From Anomaloglossus baeobatrachus (lineage: Eukaryota; Chordata; Amphibia; Anura; Aromobatidae), in assembly GCF_048569485.1 (NCBI RefSeq), contig NC_134353.1:707537341-707601340 (forward strand): 64,000 nucleotides of DNA, in the 5' to 3' direction. Below are positions 23,836 through 35,858 of the stretch, piece after piece; position 1 is the first letter of the stretch, and each line of letters starts with the position of its first letter. The position numbers and the translations under genes are program-made. The notes under the pieces are model-generated. The model did no database searches. It saw nothing but the letters and a program-made list of their open reading frames with translations, and was not told the DNA's origin.

Positions 23836-24655
23836 GGTGCTTCGAAACTAAAATGTATTTTATCCCTAAATCTCTAAAGTTATAATATTTTTTTATACTT
23901 TTATTAAAAATTCTCTATCGTTCCCTCACTACTGTTTACTGCTTTATTTTTTTTAATTTTTTTTATACTACTTCCTGTATGATGACTCATTTGAGAATTT
24001 CAGTGTATGTATCATCATCAGGTGGCAGAGGTTCCAGTCAGTGCCACAGCTTCTTCCTCCACCTTTAAACTGAGTGTTATCAATGACGTCCATTTCATGG
24101 GATGGGCTAGTCTGTACTCTACTGCAGGAGAGTGCTCTGTTACATCCTTCATAGTGCAGGAAAAGCAGAGACCGGCACAGCCCGCATAAGGGATGTCACA
24201 AGCGGGGGTGGCGCTAGTCTCTGCTTTTCTTGCAGGCCGGATAACCTTCCAGTACACACTGAGTGCGCTCTCTTGCCAGATTATCCATTTTCATTAGAGC
24301 CAGCAAGTGAGTGAGCGAGCAGTCGCTGTGCACTCAGAAGAATAGATCCTACTGCGCATCTGTCTGCATTGACAATTTGGGCTTGCTCAGCAAATTAGCC
24401 CAGCTCATGAATCCGGGCATCACTGATGATGCATCGTTTCAGGCTGGGGATATAGACTGCGGCAGTGAGCACAGCTTGTGCCCCCTGATGACGACTCAGT
24501 TGAGTATCTCAGCATGCACTGAGATTCTCAAAGCATGATCACAAAAGTAGTAGTAGTGAGAGAATAATGAGGAATTTTTAATAAAAGTATATTAGTAAAA
24601 AAGATTAGATAATGACATTAGAGATTTTAGGTTAATTTCGGACCACCCCTTTTAA
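23836..24655. mobile_element. Foldback MITE, second copy of GGTGGTCCGAAA family
   Basis: The right end ttaatttcggaccacccc matches the inverted ends of 1540-2377, and the left end is a decayed gggtgcttcgaaac. The arms share acttttattaaaaattc in inverted orientation (about 23896 and 24573). Confidence 0.6.
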
Positions 24656-25036
24656 GCATGAAGGTGAACGAGACCATTGCTGTACTTGATGCCTTCATTC
24701 TTTAGTGGCAGTCACAAAGTGCAAACACCCAATTATTATAGCCGGTAGGGCACCCCATTAGGATGAGAATATCCCTTAAAGGGGAGCTATCTGCTCACCT
24801 GATATTTCTATTTCAGCAAATAACTTGTATTCTTCATGAAATAATAATTCTAGGGCATCTTTTCCTAATAACTTCTGAAGTTTGAGAATTAGGTGTTTAT
24901 CGGATATGAATTCTGTCCCTAAAAGTTGACAATTTTATGTATTTACTTAAAACAAAAATAGTTCGTTACCACTCCGACTATGAACTGAAATGGTTAGGGT
25001 GCCTACAGCGGACAGGACCGTGTGTCTGCAGTATGG
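24656..25036. other. Spacer, nothing recognised
   Basis: No gene and no clear repeat boundary. cccttaaaggggagct near 24774 may be the end of a TTAA-type MITE fragment. Confidence 0.4.
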
Positions 25037-25044
25037 GTTCTTAG

Positions 25045-26522
25045 CAGGGGCGTAACTACCACGGTCGCCATCGCGATCGGGCCCGGGAGGTTTGGGGCCC
25101 GCGGCCACCCGGCAGATCAGCAGCCAGCTCCTGTCAGTGAGAGAGAAGCTGCACTGATCTGTCACAGTGCACTATATGACCCGCTGCCACCCCCGACACC
25201 GGGCCCCCCTGCCCGATGTCAGCGGCGGCACCAGGGCCCCTCTCTACCGTCACCGCGCACAGTAATAATGAAGCATAGAGCGGCCGGCACCGCTCTGCAT
25301 CATCATTCTCCCCCTGTGCCTGCGCAATGACGTCACTCCTGTGCGACTGCTGTGCTGAGTTCACAGAGCGCAGGGAGGGAGGACGCCGACCGGAGCACTG
25401 GGAGAGCGAGGAGAGGACAGGACGAGCAGCAGTGGAAGGAGGAGAGCGGTAAGGACAGCAGCAGTGGAACGAGGAGACGTGAGGACAGAGCAGCAGTGGA
25501 AGGAGGAGAGCGGTGAGTTGTTTTTGTTGTGTTTTTTGTTTATATAAATGAGTACACGGTGGTCAGAGGCCTGGGGTAGGGAGGCTGCATTATACTGTAC
25601 ATGGAGGCCTGGGGAGGCTGGCAGCATTATTATACATGGAGGCCTGGAGAGGCTGGCTGCATTATTATACATGGAGGCCTGGGGAGACTGGCTGCATTAT
25701 TATACATGGAGGCCTGGGGAGGCTGGCTACATTATTATACATGAAGGTCTGGGGGGACTGCATAATAAACATGAAGGACACATTATACATGGACAAGGGC
25801 TGCATTATACATGGAGGTCTAGGGGGCTGGAAGGACACCTGATACATGCACTATAGGGGTGCATTATGCATGGAGGAGTATGGGGCTGCAAAATACAATA
25901 TGAAGTTTTGTAGGGTTGCGTTATAATACATATAGGACTATGGGGGCTACATTAAAATATATAGAGGACTATGGGGGTGCATTATAAAACATGGTGGACT
26001 ATGTGGTGTAGTATAATATATGGAGAACTATGGGCTGAATTATAATGGAGAACTATGACTAATTATAATAATTGGAGGGCTATGAGGGCAACTTTATACA
26101 TAGAGGACTATGTGGGACCCTTTATACTATTTGGAAGGCTATGTGGGGGCCATTATAGTATTTGGAGAACGATATACAAGGGGGAGAAAGATACAAGCAT
26201 GGGATGGGATGGGAATGTTTTGTGCTGAGGGAAAAAGGCTCTTCTCTCAGCACCCAGCTTTCCCATGCTCTGATATGGGAAAGCTGGGTGCTGAGGGAAA
26301 GATGTATAGCAGAGCATGGGAAAGCTGGGTGCCGAAGACAAGATGGATATCAGAACATAGGAACGCTGGGTACTAATAGAGGGATTTCCGCTCACGGGAA
26401 ACCTAGTTGCTTATTATCCTGTACCCTGTCATCCCGTATCCCAAGTGTCAGTGTACGTGGAGGAAGGGGGGCCCAGGTCTGAACTTTGCACCGGGGCCCA
26501 TCAAACTCTAGTTACGCCACTG
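25045..26522. mobile_element. Non-autonomous hAT transposon, 1,478 bp
   Basis: Terminal inverted repeats caggggcgtaacta and tagttacgccactg are flanked by an exact 8-bp duplication gttcttag (25037-25044 and 26523-26530), the hAT signature. The left third is CpG- and GC-rich. A minisatellite lies at 25598-25860, with more decayed units out to about 26160. No transposase frame is seen. Confidence 0.9.
25598..25860 (+). repeat. About 35-bp minisatellite inside the hAT
   Basis: Repeated block attattatacatggaggcc plus tggggaggctggctgc, with about 5-7 units that degrade to the right. The period is not a multiple of three, so open frames through it shift register. Confidence 0.8.
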
Positions 26523-26600
26523 GTTCTTAGTACATAGCCAAATTTAGATTGATATCTCTCCTGGATACAATGCCTCCGGATAAGATTTCCCTCATAAATA

Positions 26601-28034
26601 CACCTTGTTCCAAATTATTATGCAAATGCTATTTTTCCATGATTTTCTCAAATGATCGATGCAAATGAGTTAGTTTAATGTTCAAATAATAAAGTTTTAT
26701 TGGATAAACCGTAACTTTTTTTCTCAAAACCATCACAACTCAAGTGCACTGTTCCAAATTATTATGCACAACCGTTTCCAAACAATGTATAGGTTGTAAA
26801 GAATTAAAATGGTCATTTGTTGAATTTGCAGCATGAAGAGGTCACATTACTCAAATCAAAAGCTTTTCCCATCAGAAATATCTTAACAGGTCAAGTTACA
26901 TGTATAGCGCCTTTTCTTTGATATCACTTTCACATTTCTTGCTTCCATTTTACCTGTCTGTTTTTGGATAGTTTTTGCTTGCATTCCTTTGCATGTCAGA
27001 ATAGCCTCCCAGAGCTGCTGTTTCGTTGAGAACTGCCTCCCCCGTCATAGATCTTTTGCTTGAGGATACTCCAAAGGTTCTCACTAGGTTTGCCAGACCA
27101 TCTTTTAAGCTCCTAACAGCCAATGATGCAGAGGTAATTTTTGCAGCAAAAGAAGTTGTATTTTCATGCATGAAGATTTTGCTACGGATGGCACAGTTCT
27201 TTTTGTACCATGGAAGAACGTGGTCCGTTAGAAATCCTATATGCTTTGCTGTGGTCATTTTTCACACCTTTTAAGGACCATAAAAGGGACTACATGTTTT
27301 CTCCCCATGATCAGTCTCAAAATATGACTCTACCACCTCCTTGTATGGAGGAGTGGATGATAACCATATGACTAGGTTACCAGACATCAACATCTTGACC
27401 ATCTAGAGTTGCACAGCACTTATCAGTCAAAATGTTTTAAGCTTAGTCGTCTTTAATGTCTGGGCGCAGTGCAATGATTTCTAATTGAGATCACTGTTTA
27501 GGGGTGGCTGGAAAGTAGGTTTATTCACAAGTGCAAGCCTCTGGAGAATCCAGCAGCTTCAAATACCTATTTGCTGCTTTGTGATAGTATTTTAGCAGCT
27601 TCTTCTTTTTTTTAATCTGATGAATTTGTCTAGCAGAAACCTTCCTCATTATGCCTTTATCTGCACTAACCCGTCTGTTCTGGGTCAGCAAAAAGTCTTC
27701 ACAGTACAACGATCCTTCGTAAGCTGTCATGAAATACATAATTTTTTCATACCTTGTCCAAGGCATTGCATTATTTGACACTTTATAACAGCAGAGATAT
27801 CCTTTTTCTTTCCCATTTTGCTTCAAACCTATGGCCTGCTTAATAATGTGGAATGTCCTTCTTAAGTAGGTTTCCTTTAACTTCGCTTATCAGACAAACG
27901 ATCACAGGTGTTTGAGATGGATTTCTGTGATCCAGCCCTGAGACACATACCATCCATGAGCTTATTTAAAAAACAAAAAATGTAATCTTTTACGACACTT
28001 TAATTCAATTTGCAGAATAATGTGGAACGTGGTG
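26601..28034 (-). mobile_element. Mariner-like transposon
   Basis: Left terminus caccttgttccaaattatta and inverted right terminus caccacgttccacattattc, each bordered by TA (26599-26600 and 28035-28036). Decayed minus-strand coding pieces lie at 27521-27826 and 26950-27258; the latter has IRSKIFMHENTTSFAAKITSA. The gene is broken. Confidence 0.8.
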
Positions 28035-28036
28035 TA

Positions 28037-28795
28037 CAGGGCCAGTTACATCAAGAACAGCATTATTCAGGCCGGTCTTGACTGAATGAGCTGGCGTCAG
28101 ATGCTCCTCATTCATGAAGAGGCATATGTTGGATCTGGGCAAAAATTACGAGAGAATGCTAAAAGTCGCATAATTTTTGAACCGCCTCCAGTTGTGGAGA
28201 AACTTCAATGCTTTTTACAGCAGAATACTGATGCAAAAGCTTTGAGTTGGGTCCATAGTACTCAATGGATCTCGCACAGGGGTTTTTTTTTTCCCTTTTC
28301 AGATTTATACACAATGTAAGAGCTGCATAGACCTCTATGGCAGCCCACAAAATTGTAATAAAGAGGCATAATCTGGTCTTGTGTGAGGCCAAAAAAAAGT
28401 ATTGCTGAATTTTCACTTTATAACCTTGTGACTCTTTATTTTTTACTGTTTCTTCCTTTTCGTGCAGCGTGTGGCTTCTTTGCTACTTAGTAACACATTG
28501 TTAGGCCTTACTTTTTCGTTTTATGTAAGAATTTGTGTTAAGATGCTGCAGAACTTCCTGTTTAAAATGTGCAACAAGTATCAAAAGCCTTTACTAACAC
28601 CCTAAAAGATGTGACACTAGCTATGTGTGATATTAACTGTATATGCCAGGTTATAATATGTTGTGAGGAAAGCAAAATCCAAATTTGTAATTGAGGTGTT
28701 AGGGTAGGTTTTACACTAGACAAGGCCAGCCGGTAAACAATCACCGATTTAGCGAAATTTTTCTGATAATCTGTTGCTTAAAGTGGTTGTGCTAT
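28037..28795. other. Spacer, nothing recognised
   Basis: A/T-rich sequence without recognisable genes or transposon termini. Confidence 0.5.
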
Positions 28796-30540
28796 GAACA
28801 AAGTACATCATTGGGATGCTCAAGTCACTCGTTACTCGATCGAGCATCGCAGGTTCTTAAGTGTCACGCTCAAGTTCCCGCCTCTCATGTTTTGCAGCTT
28901 TTAGACAGCCAATCAACATATGGGGATTGCCTGCCATACACGGTAATGCTGTAACCAGGTTGGTTATTGGCTTTACTGCGATTGACCGGTTGCATTGAAT
29001 CATCAGGTCTTATATAAGATACGATGCTCGCCTCACTGTCCTCTGAAAGCAGCTCAGGGATAGTTGATGTAGGAGAGAGTGGACTTTAGTGCAGGCATAG
29101 AGACAGTTTTGAATTGGTATTGCAGTAATTGTATACACTGTTGCAGCAGTATGAAAACAAAAGTCAGGAGCACCAGAGTGCGGAAGCTGGTAGATGAAAA
29201 AGTCAATGACCTAATCTGGGAAAAGACCATGCAGAATGAGGAAAACAGTGAAGAGGGATCCACAGTGCTGCAATAGGCAGGAAAAGGCAATGGGGTGGCC
29301 AGAGAGGAGGCGAGCAATTGTTCCCTATAGTACCCAGGTCAAGAGTTCCCCAGTCTGGCTTTTTTTTTTTCATGAAAGTGCGGACGATAACAGAATTTTC
29401 ATTTGCAACCTGTGCCATACCACGGTAAGCATGAGCCTGATGACTAACAGCCTCACCACCATCAGCATGCTCAGGCACATGTCATCAAAGATTAGGTGGG
29501 CCGAACACTTGAGTCTACAATGTCTGTTGGTGACACCACTGCCTCTTCCCCTGTGCTACGTCCTTGCCAGTTCACTGTCCGGGCCGCAGGTGTGGATGCC
29601 TCCCACTTTATACCTGTTGTTGCACATTCGCAAGCACCCTCGGCAACCACATCCAGTTCTTTGTCCCAGCACAGCGTTCGGCTACCCCTATCTCTGGCCA
29701 TGGAACGAAATGTAAATGTCCAGCCGCCCACTCACAGGCCTAAACTCTTTATCCAGAAAATATTGCTGGTTAGGCTTGTGGACTTGTTTTCCACAACCTC
29801 TTGGTGGAGGCCGTCCCTTGGTTCTCGGTCCCCAGCCGCCCCTATTTTTCCTCGTGTTTTGTCCCCACCTTACATCAGCAAATATCCCATAACATCACCC
29901 GTACCCTGACCAATGCAGTTACTGGCAAGGTCCACTTAACGATCAACACATGAACAAGTGCTTGTGGCCAGGATTGCTTCCTTTTCCTGACAGCACACTG
30001 GATGAACCTTGTGGAAGTCGGGACACAGTGGGATCCTGGGACGTCACATGTGCTACCAATGACGGGGATTTGGGGTCCAATTTCCATCAGGGTTTCATCC
30101 ACCTACACCAGTTCCTACTTCTCATTCTCTATCCCTGAGTTGTCATTTCAGAGCACATCATCCATATCAGTTGCAAGCTAGAAGCATTACAGAACTGCCT
30201 CAGTGAAATGGCAACAGGCTCTGCTGAAACAGTGTTTAGGTGACAAACATCACACAGAAGCGGAGTTATTGAAAGTTATAACACACCAGACATACAGTAT
30301 GTGGCTCTCGCTGCTGAACCTACAACCAGGCAGGTCGTGTTTGATAATGATCGTAACTGGGTGGCAGCTCTGAAGCTTGGTAAGCTTGCCCATGTACCAG
30401 GCCTGGCCCATGTCCTCTACTTAGTAGTACAGCAGTTTCTAAAGTTTCATCTATGTAGGCGGGTAAAATCTATGTTCTGTGAACATAGACAATCACTGTT
30501 CTGCAGCACGTCCTGTTTTCATCCTGCTCAATGAACTAGC
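28796..30540 (+). mobile_element. hAT transposon relic with BED-finger transposase
   Basis: The 5' part (ctcgttactcgatcgagcat near 28828) resembles the interior of the hAT MITE at 45445-45681, which suggests a related autonomous source. Coding relics follow on the + strand. Exact ends are not visible. Confidence 0.6.
29221..30510 (+). pseudogene. hAT-type (ZBED-like) transposase pseudogene
   Basis: A BED zinc finger is readable at about 29350-29490: SPVWLFFF, ADDNRIFICNLC (CxxC at 29404-29415), then TTISMLRHMSSK. Further on, 30301-30534 encodes VFDNDRNWVAALKLGKLAHV followed by PGLAHVLYLVVQQFLK, matching the hAT core around the second catalytic Asp and its CxxH-like segment. The intervening sequence lies in other frames, so the gene is frameshifted. 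A domesticated ZBED gene is unlikely because the frame is not kept. Confidence 0.75.
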
Positions 30541-30950
30541 ATTTTGCTCATTCATCGGTTCATTTTGTGATTTGCAGCCTGTTTACAGTGACTGAATATT
30601 AGGAAATGTGTGTTCCTAGGAATTGTCCAATGTAAAAGCACCTTTACATGCTTAGTTTATATTGAAATAGATTGTCAGGAGGATCAATCCTCCTAAGCCA
30701 TCTATATGGACATGCAGCTAAATAAAATAATTAATTGATATCTGTGATCCAATGTCTTATTCCAGACATTTCCTTATAGGTAAATGAACTGTTAAGTTCT
30801 ATAGGTGGAACACAGATTTCCTGAAGAATCTGCCTTTAGGGCTTAGTTTAATAGAAAGAGAATTGTTACCAGTGTGAGACATGTAATGACTGACAATTTT
30901 CATAATCATACACCGCTCTGCAGTGAGATCGGAACTAATTCACATATATA
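30541..30950. other. Spacer, nothing recognised
   Basis: No coding frame or repeat end seen. Confidence 0.5.
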
Positions 30951-31257
30951 ATGGACAGTAAAAGTCTACACACTCTCTTGTTAAAATGCCAGGTTTTTGT
31001 CATGTAAAAACAATCATACCAAGACAAATCATTTCACAACTTTTTATTGCTTTAATATCAACCATCAGTACAAATCCATTGAGAAACAACTGAAATAATT
31101 TTGAAGGGGGGGAATTGAAAATAATAAAACTAAAATAATGTGGTTGTATTAGTGTGAACACTATCTTATAATTGGGGATGTTGTTTTATTTAGAATTGGC
31201 CGATCACAGTTAAACTCATGCTAAAAAGTTGTGATGAGTGGATTCACAGATAACAGA

Positions 31258-32428
31258 GACGGGCGGGTCCAACTGGATTTAAAAGTATGAAGTGCTTGTG
31301 TACCATCCCCATGGAAGCAGCCCAACTGCTCGGATCTGGGTTCACTGTGGCTCGAGGGTGTCCGGACCCGGGGGTCGTGCAGCCACTCAAATGAAAAAGG
31401 GGGGTATTTACAGGGGCGCTAAAGTTTATCACACACCACGGGTGGCGTCACAATAAGGAGTACCACCGCGGCTGTTGGGAGTACCCGGGGGTGATGGAAC
31501 GGGGCAGCAAGGTGTTGGAACCCTCCACGGGTAGGGGATGCCCGGGACTCGGTGAAGGGATGGCAGGGCCATGGGTATGAAGGGGTCACTCTCGTACTCA
31601 GTTCATAAGCAGACACCGACAATCGGGTAAACCAAGTCTCTGGGTACCACTGCCGCTGAGGGGAGCTCGTCCGGGCCCCATTCCCAAGTGGTGCTGTCTG
31701 GTGGTCCATGACCTGCCTCCTGGCACTTAGTTTAGACTTCAACTTGACGGCCCGGTAGCATGGAACTAGCCGGGCCCCGCTCCCTACTATGGCTAAGTAT
31801 GGGAGCTTGCTCTCAGGGCTCACACTTGGGATTTTCTGGACCGTTTTGGTTGGAAAGTCCTATCCCCCTTGTTGCGCTAATGCCCCGATTCTGGAGCAGG
31901 TGGGAACGGATCGTGAAGGCTTCGTTCTCAGGTGAATTGTTGGGTTGCCTGAAGCTACACCCTGACCTAGGGTCAGTGTACCCTGTCGTGCCTTCGGACT
32001 GGTGATAGGGCCAGGCTGCCGGTCATCCTCCTCGATGGGTCCGAGCACCTTGCCATGATCCCTCTGCGACCGGGGGTCTGACTCCTCTAGGCCCAGACCA
32101 CCGTCTGCAACCTAGGCAGTTACTTTGGAAGTCCCCACTCCCGACTTCCATTGAGCTCCTCTCAGCTCAAGAGCTACTCTCCACCCTTCTCCACTCACTG
32201 ACTCTCCTGAACTCAACTCACGGACTACACTTCCTCACCTCCCCTCCCTGACCCCCGAGGTGTGTGTCAGGTGGGTGTGGTGCAGGGTGTCGTTAGGTGG
32301 TGTTGTCGCTACCAGCAAATTAAAATCCTAAGTAGGGACCCAGAACCAAGAGTGAGGCGGAATACTGCACGGAAGGGCAGCTTATGCAGTACCCTATGAC
32401 GACCTGATAGTCCAGGGGCGTCATACTT
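31258..32428. mobile_element. LTR-element fossil (LTR-like block)
   Basis: A GC-rich block sharing order and wording with 32650-33180 and 47615-48842: gtggctcgaggg, ccggacccggg, ccacgggtggcgtcac, cctccacgggtaggg. No gag or pol frame is recognised. It is treated as an old, broken LTR relic; its boundaries are approximate. Confidence 0.5.
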
Positions 32429-32649
32429 GCTTCATTCTTATTTTCTTTATTTTTCCTTTATTTTTTTTATTTCCGGAGTTGCCGGATCAACACCCGGAAT
32501 TCCAGGCTCAGCACTCTGGTACCTTTCAAACCGCATGGATTCTGACTCTCAGTCCGTGTCCACCCACCAATCTTAAATAGTAGTGTGTACATAGCTGTCA
32601 TGATTTACACTGATTATAATTAATCCCATTTAATGTTTAACTGCTAATA

Positions 32650-32789
32650 GTGTATTTGTTGTGGGCAGGGGAACAGACCACGGCAGGGGGGCTGCTCGAG
32701 ACGCTCAGATCCGGGGTCGTTGCGGTGGCTCGAGGGGAAGCCGGACCCGGGCCTGAGCACCCGTCTGTCACACGCAAGTGAAAAAGGGG

Positions 32790-32832
<43 letters not shown>

Positions 32833-33180
32833 TATAGGGGAGGTTTGTCAGTGACGCCACCCGTGGTATGCGGTGGTTTTGGTTGCACCGCCGCTGGAGG
32901 TGGTGCCCGGGACTGATGGAGTGGGGCAGCTGGATGTTACCCCCTCCACGGGTAGGGGAGGTGTTGTCCCGAGACCACGGTACAGGTGGGATGGTGTGAC
33001 TGAGTGCAGTCTGCAAGGTTGGACAGGATGGTTCTGGTGTACTCACAGTTCTGAAATAAGTTGACACAAAGTCCAGATGGTAAACCAAATTGCCAGTAGC
33101 CTCCGAAGGGTGTGTTCGGATCCCGCACCCTGGTACAGTAGAACAGGGGCCCTTCCACCTGCACTTAAGGGGTTGTATAT
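32650..33180. mobile_element. LTR-element fossil, second block
   Basis: Same block order as 31258-32428 (gtggctcgagggga, gccggacccggg, gacgccacccgtgg, ccctccacgggtagggg) with a (TA)n run at about 32790-32826. It is an incomplete relic, possibly a diverged member of the same LTR group. Confidence 0.5.
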
Positions 33181-33377
33181 AGATATATAATATATATGCA
33201 ACCACAATATTTTAGTTCTTTGGGTGGATTTTTTTTTTTTAACTGAATCGTACAGATTATAGGTGACATAGGTAAAAATATTTTGAAATTATTCTTAGTA
33301 TGATTTATTTTTTTTACATGACAAAAAAAAAATGATTTTAACTGTTGTGTAGACTTTTTAAATTCCCAGCACAGTAT

Positions 33378-34472
33378 AACTAGACACAAAACTATTAGTT
33401 GTAATTTTTTGTAGTGTGAATTTATCCCCTTTACCTGACCATCACAAAATGCAGCCACCATTTCTTTATATTATTCTACCTGGACACAATAGGTGCAGTT
33501 AGTGCCTCACACCTACAAGACAATGAATTGGAGATCGTGTCTTCTTTTGCCCCCACTTTACATGGCTAAACGGACAGGGTCTATAACACAAGGTCTGAAT
33601 GTTTATGCCATCTAGTGATGAATTAATAAATTACGTGACATCACTTTATTACCCATCTACACATCCACGGAGAGATTTATGCAATAGAAATGTTGGTTAA
33701 TCCTTTTTGTCTTTTATATATTTTAACAGTATCTTTGTTCACACTGTGTAAGCCCTATAGGGTGTCAGAAAAGCCCCTTTCACACTGATGTATTTAGGTT
33801 TTTATTTTGAAGCCAAAAGTAGGAATGGGTCACACAAAAAGTGGACAAAAAGTATATTAGAAAGAGTCCCCCCCCCTCCTCTTTTGTGATTTGGACCCAA
33901 TTCCTGGTTTTGACTGTTGTATGAAAGTGACAAATCTTACTTCTAACTGTTAAGCGTTATATATATTTCTGCCCTTTTTTGAGATTAGTAGATATTTCTG
34001 GGTGTGCTGGCAAGGATTGTGACATCACTGCCAGGTGACGGGGAGAGGCCGAGGAGACGTGGGAAGCCGTTCTTTCATTATGGTGTAGTCTTTAGTCTGA
34101 GCACACCTTCCAATGCCCTTATAGTGGGGGAGGGGGTGCACGAAGAGGAACAACTAACACCTCACCCATATTCCCTTGGTAACAGGAGCATGGTATTTAA
34201 GTTGTATAGATCCTATCTTTTTCTCTATAGAACTACTCCCTCTTTCAGTTTCTTTACTGCTTTATGCCAGCTGCAGAATTTACTAACCATTGCATTGATT
34301 GACTTAAACTCAAGACTTGCAAAGTACAAGAAGATTAAAAAGTACTTTATTAACATTTGCTAAGAAGACAAAACAATCGAGTTGGTTTTACACAACCACT
34401 CTTCACCGGCTGCAGTTTATTTAAAAAAGAAATAAAGAAAGAACCCAATCTCTACTTCATTCCCCCTATCAA
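33378..34472. other. Spacer, possible MITE remnants
   Basis: aagcccctttcacactgat near 33771 resembles the start of an amphibian hairpin MITE, but no matching right end was found. No gene is seen. Confidence 0.4.
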
Positions 34473-34726
34473 AGTACAGAGCCAAAATGTGATGCTAAGG
34501 ATAGAAAGCGCAGATAGGGTCTTACCAGGAAGGTATAGGGAATTAGTCTTAACAGAAAAACTCACCTATTAGGGTGGTGCCAGTCACAACCCCTGAGAAA
34601 GCCCAAGAAATGGTGGCTGCCACAGCCTCACGTGGGTTGATTTTGATACTAGAGAGAGCAGGGTTAATGTTGTGCTGTCGCCAAATTAACAAAATTTGAT
34701 TGTATCAATTTTCTTTCTATTCAGGT

Positions 34727-34763
34727 CTACGTGTTTTGGAGAACATCAGTCTCCTTCATCAGG
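34727..34763 (-). ncRNA. Hammerhead-like motif, left arm of element C
   Basis: Minus strand: CTGATGA, an extra A, a perfect 5-bp hairpin GGAGA/TCTCC, then AAAAC (G12 changed) and ACACGTAG. An extra A after the first box is known in the CChMVd plus-strand hammerhead. Confidence 0.45.
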
Positions 34764-34792
34764 TCAAATGGAAATCAACAATCTCAGATTGA

Positions 34793-34828
34793 TAGATGAA
34801 GGAGACTGATGTTCTACGAAACGTGTAA
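34793..34828 (+). ncRNA. Hammerhead-like motif, right arm of element C
   Basis: Plus strand: TAGATGA (first box changed by two bases), hairpin GGAGA/TCTAC, then intact GAAAC and GTGTA. The two arms have decayed at different places; ACACGT and ACGTGT are both one CpG-decay step from ACGCGT. Confidence 0.4.
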
Positions 34829-34936
34829 ACCTGAATAAAAAAGAAAATTTATATCATCAACAGTTTTGTTAATTTGGCGACAGCATGGCATTAACCCTGT
34901 TCTCCTCTCCAGTATCAAAACCCAGTACAGAGCCAA

Positions 34937-35240
34937 GTAGTTACCGCTGCTCCCGGTATCAGGTATTGGCAGCAGTGCATGTTGATAGTGAGTGATCAGT
35001 GAGCTCAGCGGCTTTGAGTGTCTCCTGCCATCAAGCCTGTGGCAAAACCACTGATCTCCATTTTTGGCTACTGTGCTGTGGACATGATGTTTGCGCTGCA
35101 GACAATAATGGACAGCAGGCGCACCAGTAGAGATTCAGCGCTGCTTTATCCAAGTGAGGCCAAGAAAACAAACTTCACCCTGGATACAGAGGTTTTCCAA
35201 AACTGGACAATGCCTTTAAGATGACAGCAGGATTTAGAGC
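34937..35240. other. Spacer, nothing recognised
   Basis: No gene or repeat end seen. Confidence 0.4.
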
Positions 35241-35345
35241 AGGGTTTCCTAACCCTTTAGACATGGAACACCCCTGGGAGGGGGGAATTACTTTGGGGCA
35301 CTCTTATGGAATAGGTTTATTTTTATTTTTTTCACACAATTCTTG
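35241..35345. mobile_element. hAT-like fragment
   Basis: cagggtttcctaaccc followed by catggaacacccctggg resembles the left end of hAT elements that begin CAGGG/CAGTGGTTCCCAACC. No right end was found. Confidence 0.4.
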
Positions 35346-35600
35346 AAACACAAACACAGTACCAAAAGTCACTGCTGATTCATGAGCACAAGATATGAAC
35401 TTGTTGCTCTACTTACCCCCCAATGCTTTCTTGGTTACTTCTTTGTGGAAATCTTTATTGGCTTCTGGAATCTTATTTACCAAATGGTCAGGTCTTTTGC
35501 AGCTGATTAGTCTAAGTTCACAGTTTGATCCAAAGAGTTAAGTTTTGGTGTAATCTGAGCAGACTATATTCTCCCAGTATTTCACAGAGTTGCCTAAATG

Positions 35601-35807
35601 CTATTGAGCAAACTTTAAATGCCCTTGAACATGCTTTTTGTTCAGCAATGGAGTCTTGCGTGGTGAGTGTGCAAACAGGCCATGGAGGTTGAGTGCATTA
35701 CTTATTGTTTTCTTTGAGACAATTGTACCTGCTGATTTCAGGTCTTTCTGTAGCTTTACACACGTGATTCTTGGCTCTTGAACAACTCTTCCAATAATTA
35801 TTTTCAT
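35601..35807 (-). pseudogene. Tc1 transposase N-terminal fragment
   Basis: A 68-codon piece with PRITCVKLQKDLKSAG, SKKTISNALNLHGLFA and HSPRKTPLLNKKHVQGHLKFA, clearly the second helix-turn-helix and linker of a Tc1 transposase. No DDE motifs follow. Confidence 0.8.
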
Positions 35808-35858
35808 TCATCTGTCTGAAATCTTGTTGGGAGCACCTGGTCATATCCAGTGTATGGT

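Larger units (their letters stand above)
30951..33377. mobile_element. Tc1/mariner-like TIR element interrupted by LTR fossils
   Basis: The left part (about 30961-31240) has agtctacacactc and tttttgtcatgtaaaaacaa. The right part (about 33230-33377) carries the inverted equivalents (tttacatgacaaaa, gtgtagacttttt). The two look like terminal inverted repeats of one element with later insertions between them. The transposase is not recognised. Confidence 0.55.
34486..34923 (-). mobile_element. Element C: 438-bp hammerhead-foldback element
   Basis: Flanked by the exact 13-bp duplication agtacagagccaa (34473-34485 and 34924-34936). The tail (34486-34640) reads on the minus strand GGGGTTGTGACTGGCAC, AGGTGAGT, GGTAAGACCCTATCTGCGC, clearly homologous to the tail of element B. 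The remainder is a palindrome (34641-34920) whose arms each hold a hammerhead-like motif. Confidence 0.8.
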
